From positions 6,792,922 through 6,856,921 of the forward strand of contig NC_092678.1 of assembly GCF_964355755.1 (NCBI RefSeq): a stretch of 64,000 nt of DNA, given 5' to 3'. Below are positions 1-10,300 of the stretch, one piece after another (position 1 is the stretch's first letter; every line of letters begins with the position of its first letter). This DNA is from Antedon mediterranea. Its lineage: Eukaryota > Echinodermata > Crinoidea > Comatulida > Antedonidae. The notes under the pieces were generated by a model. The model saw only the letters and a program-made list of their open reading frames with translations, was not told the origin of the DNA and made no database searches. The translations under genes were made by a program, and so were the position numbers.

Positions 1-135
1 ACAATACAAGGATGTTTATTTCTTTGGTCATCTTCACTTTCTGTAGTGTAACATAAACAATACAATTATCACCCTATAACTTATTCTGAATATTTATTTA
101 TATTTCAATTCCTGAAAATTCCTGATTCTGTCCCT

Positions 136-336
136 ATGTATATTATGTCCCTACAGTATATTCTGTCCCTATATTATGTCCCTACAGTATATTCTGTCTC
201 CGGATTATGTCCCTACAGTATATTCTGTCCGCGGATTATGTCCATACAGTATATTCTGTCCCTATATTATGTCCCTACAGTATATTCTGTCCCTATAGTA
301 TATTCTGTCCCTATATTATGTCCCTATATTCTGTAA
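136..336. repeat. Minisatellite with units like TGTCCCTACAGTATATTC
   Basis: Short imperfect units alternate between a form with CTACAGTATATTCTGTCC and a form with CTATATTATGTCC, giving a tandem array of about 200 bases. Open reading frames through it are only products of the repeat and show no protein family. It should lie in an upstream intron of NPRL2, since the first visible NPRL2 exon starts at 1411. Confidence 0.8.
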
Positions 337-1410
337 GAAAATTATTTTGTGGAAAATTTTATTTTCCACAGCATACTGTAGCATCAATTAAATATGTTTT
401 TGTCCAGTCAGATTTATTTTGCCGATTTTGTAGCAATAGACAGTTTGTTTTTTGATTGTGTAATAGTAAACTATACATTCCAATGACCCTAAAATTTAAT
501 ATCCCGGATAGGTCCTGACAATTCCCTATGGCCTATGAAATTGTTATATTTTCCAAGCAAAGTACAGCACTGTACTGTATATTGAAAAACAGGGTCATTT
601 GATCAGATTTAAAAAAATCTACATTTAAATGTACAGTATACACAGAGGTCCTAAATCTTATATATAAAAATTGAGGCAGCTATAAGTTTTAAACTCAATG
701 CATGTCATAATTTCAACTAAAACAATAATTCATTTTTCAATAGGTAATTATTTTCAGGAAATGGCTCCTGTATTATGCAATCCATTTTGTCTTTTGACTT
801 CCTATTAATTGTTGTAATGAAATTAAATAAAATAATACAATTGAAAAACTTATTATTTTAAGAGTTGGTGTGTTTATAAATCATACGTTATCTACACTCC
901 CACACATGAGACCAGGATGAACAAAATGTCATGACTAAATATTGGTATTGCTATTAATATTAGGTCACCTCCTGGCTAAGGCTTGGTTCCCACTAAGTGA
1001 ATGCAAAGCAAGGACATACTACTGTATATGCTATGAAAATAATTTTCATGGTAAATACAAGGCCATATAAATGGCTGCAGCCGCATCCTCAAATTTGAGT
1101 GTTTACCGACTGACCAACCGACATAGTGAGCTGTAGAGTTGCGTTGCACGCGACTAAAAGCTTTCACACTTGTTCCAGCACGGTTTCGTTCCGGCACCGT
1201 CAAATCAAATCAGACATCAATGTTGCGCTTTCACGATGCTCCACCCGCCTATGTGCCAATCGATATGCATAGCCTCATGAAAACGAAATGAAATAGAATT
1301 CTATAGAACATTTTTATAAGGGTATGTAACTACAAGAGTTACTAACATACTAAACCTCAATCCTCCTTTTATTAAAATTCAACAAAATATTCTTTTTTCT
1401 TTATGGCTAG
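337..1410. other. AT-rich presumed NPRL2 intron, no exon seen
   Basis: I see no exon with NPRL2 similarity here, so the stretch is read as intron upstream of the exon at 1411. A degraded copy of the MITE-B end (GCTTGGTTCCCACTA) starts near 983 and the element appears to run to about 1200. The remainder is AT-rich sequence without a recognisable element. Confidence 0.5.
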
Positions 1411-4400
1411 ATACTATGAAGTAATAACTACTGTACCAATATTTCAGGTGAGTTAAGAAATGTCTACACTATCAAACTTTGTGACAAAAAAGTGTGATAT
1501 GCCCAAATATGGTAGTGATATGCCCAAACATGGTAGTGATATGCCCAAATATGGTAGTGATATGACATCACCGTTTCCATATATGGGCACATCACATTGT
1601 ACATGGAGATATTTGCAGAAAATGTCGAAGTAATTCTTGGGTGGGACTTGAACCCACAACCACCAGATCATAGCCTGGCGTTCATACCTCTAGACCCCCG
1701 AGTTCAGGCTGATAGCAATGGTTAGGTTCACGCCCAAGGAAGCAGCGTGCACTGCCTGCATCGTTATAATGAGGCCGTCAGAGTAGAGCAAACATCTGAC
1801 CTATGAACTTGCGCCCCCAAAAAAAGTGTGATGTGCCCAAATATGGTAGTGATATGCCCAATTATGGCAGTGATATGACATCATAATGTCCATATATGGG
1901 CACATCACATTTTTTTGTAACATAAAGTTTGATAGTACAGATAGAAAAAAAAAAGTTTGATGTGCCCAAATATGGTAGTGATATGCCCAATTATGGCAGT
2001 GATATGACATCATCATGTCCATATATGGGCACATCACATTTTTTTGTAACATAAAGTTTGATAGTACAGATAGAAAAAAAAAAGTGTGATGTGCCCAAAT
2101 ATGGTAGTGATATGCCCAATTATGGCAGTGATATGACATCATAATGTCCATATATGGGCACATCACATTTTTTAAAGTGTGATGTGCCCAAATATGGTAG
2201 TGATATGCCCAATTATGGCAGTGATATGACATCATCATGTCCATATATGGGTACATCACATTTTTTTGTAACATAAAGTTTGATAGTACAGATAGAAAAA
2301 AAAAGTGTGATGTGCCCAAATATGGTAGTGATATGCCCAATTATGGCAGTGATATGATATCATCATGTCCATATATGGGCACATCACATTAGTGGGTCAA
2401 CTACTACTTTTGTTGTTGTCATTGCAGTATTCTAATGTGTACACAGTAACACCAGAAATAAACAGATTGATGGAAGATAAGGAACTACAACAAGAATGCA
2501 TACGATATGTAGCAAGATCTAGTTAGTAAAGTTTATTTTAAAAGGAATGTCATTAAAGAATGTTTGCCGGATGTTACAACTTGGTAATGATGTCACTTGT
2601 GATTGAGTGACATCATTAACAATGATGATGTCACTCAATATTAATCAAAGCATTCTCAAATTATCACTTATACCTCATTTAATCAAAGTATAATAGTATT
2701 AACAATTATAGAAAAAGAAGAATTTTAATAATATCATTATGTATTATGTGCAGAACGAATCGTTATCTAATGTCAAATTCATGCATTTAATACCAGTAAA
2801 TGAATAACTGTTGATTGTTACTTAACTTAATATTAGTTCATCCTCTACAGTATATTTGTATTTGTTTAATGTTCTAATTTTAATTATGTTTGTTTTGAAT
2901 TCTGACATGAATTTTCCGAAAAGGACCAATAAATAAAGTGGTTGTCTTACTGTATAGAGATCCTAAAAGCATTTTACAAAAAAAAAAGGAAAGAAAAAAG
3001 CGATGATATATCCTAAAGTAACCACAAATCAAAGTAATTAACAATAATTCACAGTACATCTAAACTGTTAATAGTATACATGAAAGTTGCACCTACAATA
3101 GAGGCCCTAGAAAATAGAAGTCTCCAAGTAGGCTTCAGTCAGGAGTTTTCCACAAAGAAGAGCCCTCACTCTTCAGAGATTTTCATTAAAATAAACTTTT
3201 TATCACTGCATTTCTTCATCATTACAGAGCATGCAGCACCAACATTTCGTTCAGTATTCAAATTGTATTGCGGATTGCGACCGGCAACAACCGTTAAAGA
3301 TCTATGCTCCCGATATGACCCACGATCTTTGCGAATTAACGAGAGGTCAATTTATTTATGTTAAATTATATTTATTTATGGTTCATTTGAAAATTATTCC
3401 ACTGCAGTTACTGCAGTAACTACTGTATATTCTTTTACTGCAATAACAATTTACTTTATTTCTTTGTAGAAGGGAGGCAGTCACTGCAATAAACAGTGTG
3501 TGTGATTACCTAGAAAAAGCTTGCTAAATAATTGCATAAACAGGTTACTGTAAGAGTCAACAAAATGTAGTTACTGCAGTAACTGCAGTAGTATAATTTT
3601 CACATGATTCCTTTTTTACTATTGTTGTACAGTACATCTAATATAAAGTGTCTCTTCATGCTGGAGAGGGCGGTATTTAAAATAATTGAGAAAACTATAA
3701 TAACGGGTTGCCTTTTGGCAGCGTAACAACACACGACCCATGTCGTTGTTGGGTTATTGATTTAGATGTATAAAGTTCATATATCTACATACAAAGTTTG
3801 TTTATAGCTCAGTAGTGTTGAATAAGTATTATAGCTTGATTTTTGTTACAAAGGCATGTGGCGCAGTGTGCATACACCTAGTTCGGGATCGGGAATTCGA
3901 GACCAATTCTCGTCGCATTGCTTATGTCCTTTACTTATGCTTGCCTCTCTCCACCCAGGTGTAAAAATGGGTACACAATTGCGCTGATTACAAGCTGAGT
4001 ATTATGTGAGCTGTACACATACGTCCAATGGGTAATAAGTGCTTAACAATTTTAAGCATTAAGGCTGTGTTTCCACAGCCCAAAATTAACTGATTAACCA
4101 ATACAAATTGATAAATAAACTGCCTGTGGAAACGTGGTTTAACCGATTCAACAAAATTAACCAAAAATTATCTCATTCAAATCGGTTAAGTATCGAATAA
4201 ATGCGATAATTTTGTTGTGATTGGGCATCTGGTTGTTTTTGTTGGTAATGACTGATCATGCACATTTCCTTGGGTAAAAACTTAACCGATAATTTTGTTT
4301 TGGCTGCGGAACACGGCCTTAATTGAAATATTTGTTCTATCTTCATTTTTTTCACTAGGCATCTGATTCAATTTGGTGTTATGCAAGGACTGCTGAGAAG

Positions 4401-4664
4401 GCTACACAAATACCCAGTAAAAATGGTGACAGACAATGGTCTACAACAGGCACATGAAGTACATAAGTAAGTTTCCCATCAACATCATTTTTCCCAGTGA
4501 CATTCCATACGGAATTAATTGTCTATTAATTAATTATTATTTTTTTCAGGTACATGACGGGACAATTTAATTACGATGAAATATGTTGCAAGACAAGGAA
4601 AAGCAGTAGAGAATTGGACGAGATAATAAACCAAGATGACCAAATAGCGGTCTGCTGGAAGTGA
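1411..4664 (+). CDS. NPRL2: NPRL2 (GATOR1 complex subunit), last five exons
   Basis: NPRL2 is a subunit of GATOR1, the complex that restrains mTORC1 at the lysosome when amino acids are scarce. Five exons join in frame: 1411-1447, 2428-2521, 3228-3345, 4359-4466 and 4550-4664, all with AG acceptors and GT donors. They encode the C-terminal 156 residues of a protein that is about 380 long in vertebrates. Recognisable family blocks are YYEVITTVPIFQ-YSNVYTVTP, LCSRYDPRSLRINER, HLIQFGVMQGLLRRLHKYP and the end YDEICCKT...IAVCWK followed by TGA. The first visible exon is only 37 bases long and starts inside a codon, so upstream exons lie left of the window. Identification is by recalled similarity to human NPRL2. 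The order of blocks and the matching phases make it firm. Confidence 0.9.
1454..2392. mobile_element. MITE-A cluster, tandemly amplified, in an NPRL2 intron
   Basis: Starting about six bases after the splice donor at 1448 is a MITE-A end (GTCTACACTATCAAACTTTG) followed by CCCAAATATGG repeats and their inverted partner CCATATATGGGCACATCACA. A tRNA-like segment separates it from a second part at about 1822-2392. In that part a roughly 130-base unit recurs about four times, one copy shortened. Each unit runs from GTGATGTGCCCAAATATGG to GGGCACATCACATTTTTT and on to TAAAGTTTGATAGTACAGAT. The 179-residue minus-strand frame across it is repeat translation, not a gene. Confidence 0.8.
1632..1706 (-). 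repeat. tRNA-like SINE head
   Basis: The minus strand reads a tRNA-like segment with a B-box arm GTGGGTTCAAGTCCCAC, a five-base anticodon-type stem CCAGG/CTGGT around the loop CTATGAT, and an A-box-like TCTAGAGGTATGA. The acceptor arms do not pair well, so it is probably a SINE head or tRNA pseudogene rather than a working tRNA. It sits between two blocks of MITE-A in an NPRL2 intron. Confidence 0.5.
3389..3601. mobile_element. Palindromic MITE with CTGCAGTTACTGCAGTAACT ends
   Basis: The left end GAAAATTATTCCACTGCAGT and the right end are near-perfect inverted copies over about 35 bases, enclosing roughly 140 bases. It lies in the NPRL2 intron after the exon ending at 3345. Related TTACTGCAATAA-rich fragments recur near 14570, 37020, 39250 and 39540. 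No clear target duplication was seen. Confidence 0.65.
3853..3995 (+). mobile_element. tRNA-derived SINE
   Basis: An A-box-like TGTGGCGCAGTGTG is followed about 35 bases later by a B-box-like GAATTCGAGACC. After these comes a non-tRNA body with CTCTCTCCACCCAGGTGTAA and AAATGGGTAC, a kind of tail common in animal tRNA-SINEs. It lies in an NPRL2 intron. Confidence 0.55.
4059..4322. mobile_element. Palindromic MITE with AAGGCTGTGTTTCCACAGCC ends
   Basis: The left end TTAAGGCTGTGTTTCC is mirrored at the right by GGAACACGGCCTTAA. The interior carries inverted AACCGAT/ATCGGTTAA-type blocks, so the element can fold on itself. The ends are flanked by TTAA. The right end lies about 37 bases before the acceptor of the NPRL2 exon at 4359. 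Confidence 0.7.
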
Positions 4665-4679
4665 AGGGAAATCGATTAA

Positions 4680-4685
4680 AATAAA
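4680..4685 (+). terminator. Likely NPRL2 polyadenylation signal
   Basis: AATAAA occurs 16 bases after the NPRL2 stop codon, with a second AATAAA a few bases later. It would give a very short 3' UTR. Confidence 0.55.
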
Positions 4686-4689
4686 GAAA

Positions 4690-5486
4690 TAAAACATATT
4701 GCCAGGCCATTTAATCAAGCACAACAAAAATTGTCAAAAAGGTTCTTGTGTAAAAATAAGGAGTGTCCATTGGACAATAAAATACTGTACGCAAATAGAT
4801 GCTGTTGTTGGTATTTTGTCTGTGTCAATAACAGTAGTGACTTTTCTATTTCATGATGCACCACCACATTACGCAGATAGTAGTCTATACTTGTTCTGGG
4901 CAACTCATGTTTTCAATTCAATTCAACGTAAACATTTATTTTCTTTCTTTCAATCAATAATAAAACAAATGAATAAGGTATTAAAAAAAAGTAAGTACGA
5001 GTTACAAATAATACATTTCATTAATATAATATATAAACACGACAGGCAAAGAACATTAGTTCTAAACCGCCCGGTGATATACTGAAATTTTAATTAATTA
5101 ATTTGAAACGATAAAGATGAGAAAATATAATATAAATATATAGCCTATATAGACTATTTTTAGTTACACACATATATAAATATACATATTTATATATATA
5201 AACAAATCAGGCAAAGAACATTAACATTAATTTTAATTATTTTATTTATTTATATATATATGTATATATGTACACACACACATATATATATTGTATATAT
5301 ATAAATCCAAAGGCAAATTACTGAAAAAAATTGACAATGCTGTGGGTATCACAGTTTCTGAACGTGTGAAGAATGACTTTTCGACTCAACAACAGTGTGG
5401 TGGGACTACAGATGTGTCCCACCAATGTTACCATTGTTGTTATCGTAGTATTTAAAGAAATTTATTTTAAAAACTTGTTGAAAATT
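4690..5486. other. Spacer with SINE tail fragment and AT microsatellite
   Basis: Between NPRL2 and SEPHS2. At about 5039-5115 there is an inverted copy of the SINE tail also found at 28466-28560 and 28815-28925, recognised by GGCAAAGAACATTAG and CCGCCCGGTGATATACTGAA. It is followed by imperfect TATA/ACACATATAT runs at 5120-5300. No gene was seen. Confidence 0.6.
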
Positions 5487-6167
5487 TGTGGCACACGCAA
5501 GGGAAAGCAGACATAAGTCAGAATTTTCAAAATTGAGATTTCCACAAATACTAAAACTACATAATCCAAGATTTAAAATGCTGAAAAAAATATTTTGATA
5601 CCATGTCTACTTCCAGAGATATCTCAGTCTAAAGTTTTGGCTGTTACAATCAGTATTTTGAGAAAAATGCTTTTAAATTTAAGTAACAGGAAATTACAAA
5701 TACAAACAAATAAACAGGGTCTATTTCGTGCCTAGCTTACCTGGATAAACCAACAATAGCCCCTTCTCCTCGAAGAGTGAGATATAAAAAAGGGTATTCT
5801 AATTGCTTTATTTCAATGAAACTTCGCACCTTCCTTAATTATCTATTGTTCTATTATTATGCAAAATTTTCATTAAAATCAACCAACTGGAACACTTTCA
5901 ATTCAAGCATAAAACATGATAGGTTTTATGAAAATCATACATAATTTACACCATCTTTTAACAAACATACCACATAAAATGTTAAAATGTATTCATTTAT
6001 TTGTCTAAAAACAAAAAAAACACCAAGGTAATGTAAATAAGTACTGTTTCAGCTATCAATTTCTGTAAAAATAAAAAAAATTAAATTTTTTAACCTTTTA
6101 TTGTTTTTGGCTGTCTCTATAAATCTACAAATGCGACTTATGTCCGCTTTCCCTTGCATGTGCCACA
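5487..6167. mobile_element. 681-base non-autonomous DNA transposon (family C, copy 1)
   Basis: The ends are inverted copies of TGTGGCACACGCAAGGGAAA, continuing through GCAGACATAAGTC on the left and GACTTATGTCCGC on the right. The interior is AT-rich and has no transposase frame. It shares blocks such as TTTCAATGAAACTTCGCACC with a second, more diverged copy at 56438-57020, which supports a real mobile family. Confidence 0.75.
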
Positions 6168-6220
6168 TTTTCTATATACTTTACCGTAAAGTACTTTATT
6201 ATAGAACTAAAATTTATATA

Positions 6221-6633
6221 GACAAAATGACAATACTATGTGTATCGGTGGCTGGATCTCAATAGAGAGTACAAAATAAAATAAGCACTGACAAAATGAA
6301 AATACTATGTGTATTGGTGGCTGGATCTCAATAGAGAGTACAAAATAAAATAAGCACTGACAAAATGAAAATACTATGTGTATCGGTGGCTGGATCTCAA
6401 TAGAGAGTACAAAATAAAATAAGCACTGACAAAATGAAAATACTATGTGTATCGGTGGCTGGATCTCAATAGAGAGTACAAAATAAAATAAGCACTGACA
6501 AAATGAAAATACTATGTGTATCGGTGGCTGGATCTCAATAGAGAGTACAAAATAAAATAAGCACTGACAAAATGAAAATACTATGTGTATCGGTGGCTGG
6601 ATCTCAATAGAGAGTACAAAATAAAAAATAAGC
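6221..6633. repeat. 69-bp tandem repeat, six copies
   Basis: Units starting GACAAAATGAAAATACTATG begin at 6221, 6290, 6359, 6428, 6497 and 6566. They are nearly identical, which suggests recent expansion or homogenisation. Each contains GTATCGGTGGCTGGATCTCA. The array lies about 700 bases upstream of the SEPHS2 start codon. Confidence 0.9.
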
Positions 6634-7337
6634 AGGAAGCTGAATCAAAACTATAAAGTAAAACAGCCAGAAATACTGTAAGTTTTCAGAAAACATTCCT
6701 TCATCAAAGTTAAAGACACAGATCATACTATAAAAATTATTACTGTTTACCAGGGAAAAGTGAAATTATTGTACAATTAATTTCTCTCATCGCAGAATAA
6801 ACCCATACATACATGTCTAATAATACTAACATTGAGACTATAACACTATCTTAAGCAATTGTATCATTTTTATTTAAAATTATAAAAAAGGAGGAATTCT
6901 ACATTCTGTAAACATGGATAAACCTTTGATAAATGGTGTATGAAATCATTAGATTGTATGTACAGTATGGTATAAAATGATACCTAAACTCAAATACATC
7001 ATAGTATTTGTCTATGCAAGTCAGATTGAACATTTTGGCAACAATTGCCTTTCATAAAATGAAACTATTATTTGATTGGTTGAGAAAGTTAAGAGAGGGG
7101 CGTTTCTATTTTTAACCACGTGACTAGTGGTGGTTACTCGACTGTGACGTGTGTGAAGTGAGGCGTAACAATAGAGGATTTTCCCGGGGATCAAATTGTG
7201 TTCTGTTTGCTTTAGGCCTAGAAATTGTCTTGTTTTTGTCAGTTTAAATTACACTATTATCGTAACAGTGCATGGTTAAATGCAGTAGTTGTTATTTTAA
7301 ATTAGTTTTAAATAAAAATTAAAATATACAGTATTTT
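6634..7337 (+). promoter_or_regulatory. Upstream region and presumed promoter/5' UTR of SEPHS2
   Basis: The last 260 bases before the start codon are less AT-rich than the surroundings. They include a CCAAT box on the minus strand (GATTGGTTGA near 7074) and the GC-richer segment ending TTTTCCCGGGGATC near 7190. The transcription start was not determined. The first 400 bases are plain AT-rich sequence. Confidence 0.4.
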
Positions 7338-10300
7338 ATGGCGTCGAGAACACCATTCGATCCGAAGGCCTGTGGTCTTGATGAAGATTTCAGGCTAACT
7401 CGATTCACTCAGCTGAAAGGATGAGGTTGCAAGGTCCCTCAGGAGGTACTGCTCAGCCTCCTGGAGGGCCTAGACAACGAAGGGGAGGGAGGGCTAAAGA
7501 AACCACCAACAGCTGGGAAAATTGGTAAGTATGATAATAATGGCATACCTATTGCATAAGCCTAGCATAATAAAACACTAGAATGTAAACTAAAATATGT
7601 GATTTACAATATAATTATTAATAATGTATGTATGGCAAATAATGCTACCAACCAAGTAAAAAAACAGCAACATGTTTATTGGCAAGCTTATATCTCCTAC
7701 AACGTCTAGAGTAGGTTTGTGGGACTTACTATTGCTTGACGCATAAGTAGAACTGGTCTTGCACAAATTGTACAACTAGGCCTACATTAAATAAGGATAG
7801 GTTATGCAAGAGGAAATGAGGTCAGATTTAGCAAACAATTGTTCAGCAACAGAGTTAATTGATTGGCATATTCTATACAATTACATAAACATTTTTTATT
7901 TATCCATAACTCTATTTTAATCTTGTAGGTATTGGAATGGACTCGGCTCTTATACCATTATCTATACCAGGTTTAAATTTAATTCAAACTACTGATTTCT
8001 TTTACCCACTAGTTGATGACCCTTTCATGCAGGTTCGTGCTTAAAACTCTGTCTACTGTACACTATCAATCTAGTTTGAAAAAAAAAAGTGATGTGCCCA
8101 AATATGGTAGTGGTACTGTATGCCCAAATATGGTTGATATGACATCATGTCATATCAGTTTGATAGGGTAGACAGAGGTTAACACATTCTATTATTCATT
8201 TCTAAGCCTAGTATCATTATATAGATGCATTATCCAGGCATGTACAGCTAGAGAAGTTTAGGGGCGAGTGTCAAAAAGTTATTGTGAGTGAAAACAAATT
8301 AGGCTGGGTGGAAGGCTTGCTTTAGAACACCTTATTCAGGGGAAACTTTCTCATGATACAATCAATAATTATTTAAACACCAAATTTATGAGGCAAATAT
8401 ATAACACAGTAGGTCTATTAATGGTGACTTATTTTCTTTTTCTCTCTGAAGCATGTATGGCAACTACTGTATACCTCTAATTTATGTACTTTTCCCTCCT
8501 TAAAATAGGGTAGAATTGCAGCAGCTAATGTTTTGAGTGACCTGTATGCCATGGGTACGACAAAATGCGACAATCTGCTCATGCTTTTAGGCATACCGAA
8601 GAAATTCAGCGAGAAACAACGCGACGTTGTCGTGCCATTAGTAATCAAGGGTTTTAAGGTAAGCATCACATGTGAAACAGTATATCAGGAAACTTTATGA
8701 AAAAATAGACAATAATAGAGGGTGCTATATAAATATGGCCTAGGCTTGAACTAATAATAATAAAAATGTATCCAAAACAATCAATCTCAAAATATTGAAT
8801 CATATAGTAGTTTATCATTTAATATTTAATGTAATGACTATACAAATATTTTAAATTTTTAATAATATATCTATCACTTCGAGGGTAAAACTACGACTGA
8901 TATTTTGTAGCGTTCTAAATGAAGAGGCCGTCATTCTATTTACGATATGTTTTAAAGATTTTAACTTTGCATTTGTTAAGACTTTCTAGGGTGGCCAATT
9001 TTGGGAGATGAATTATCATACAACCTCACCCCTCCCCAAAAAATGAAAATTGTGGGGTCAAAACATGCACCCTAAAACAAGTTTTTGAGTATCTAATATG
9101 AGAGGTGTCCACACACAAATGGTTCAACTGTATGTTTGCCTTTATTATAGGATGCAGCAGATGAGGCAGGAAGTCAGGTGACTGGAGGTCAAACTGTCAT
9201 TAACCCCTGGTTTCTTGTGGGAGGAGTTGCTACGGCAGTTTGCCACAAGGAGGAGTTTGTTATGTATGTCAACATTTATTTAATAAACAAAACATTGTAT
9301 TTTCCATTGCATTATCTTGTTGATATTTTATTACAGGCAATCTATAGAGGGTGCTGATCTATTTCAAATTACTGTAGGTGAAAGGTCGGCCGACAGGGAA
9401 TCCGATAAGATAGGAAAAGTGTATAAAATAAAATGATACTAAACTAAATTTTTGTATCTTAATTATTTATACATTGCCCAGGGAAGGAAGGCAATGGTTA
9501 CTCTCTAAGAATTCACACACAATGAAAATAATGAAGTTCAACTAATATAGCACAAAATGCCCAATGCTAAGTTCTCAACAATCAACACAAAAAATTATAT
9601 AAAAAAGAGCAATACCCAATTTTACAACAACCGATAGTTCCATGACATTTTTACAACCATTTTCCAATCAATGATATAATTGCCTTATTATTAAAAAAGA
9701 GCAAGAAAAGCGCTGAATGAAATAAAATTTATGTAAAATTTCATACAGAAACATTTGGAAATTTAACCAAGCCCAGATAAAACCAATTAAACAAACAAAT
9801 AGATAGATAGAGGGCTCTGTTCATATCCATGGAGTTACAATATTCAATGTACGATACCGTCCTGACAAATTGTTTATCTTTACAGTCACTCTTACTTACA
9901 AACGTATAATGAGTGTTAAACGATGAACCATATTGACACTAATTTTAGTGTTTATCGAATCGAAACGTTTGCTAAGATATCAAGAAGAGTTGTAAACAAA
10001 TTGGAGTGTAACGATAAGCGCTGCCCTGTGTTCGAACCAGGCTGAAATTTTGTCTCTGCGGTTTATAACTTAAATCCATTAATATACCCCTACTTTATAA
10101 ACAATTTGTAACCATTCGTATTTGAGATACAAAAAATACTATGGCTATGACTTTGAAGACAAAGTCACTACTACAGTAAACATATACTGTACATACAGCA
10201 TTGTTTCTTAAATATATATAAGATGAGATAAAAAAATATATAAAAATAATAATAATTTACCTTCATATTCTTTGATTGTTAACTCCAAAGTATATTAATT

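Noticed and set aside
1801-2340. 179-codon minus-strand open reading frame
   Set aside because: It is a translation of the tandem MITE-A units (repeated MCPYMDMMMSYHCHNWAYHY), inside an NPRL2 intron.
1480-2395. CRISPR-like repeats
   Set aside because: The regularly spaced motifs are arms of a palindromic transposon and there are no unique spacers; the genome is eukaryotic.
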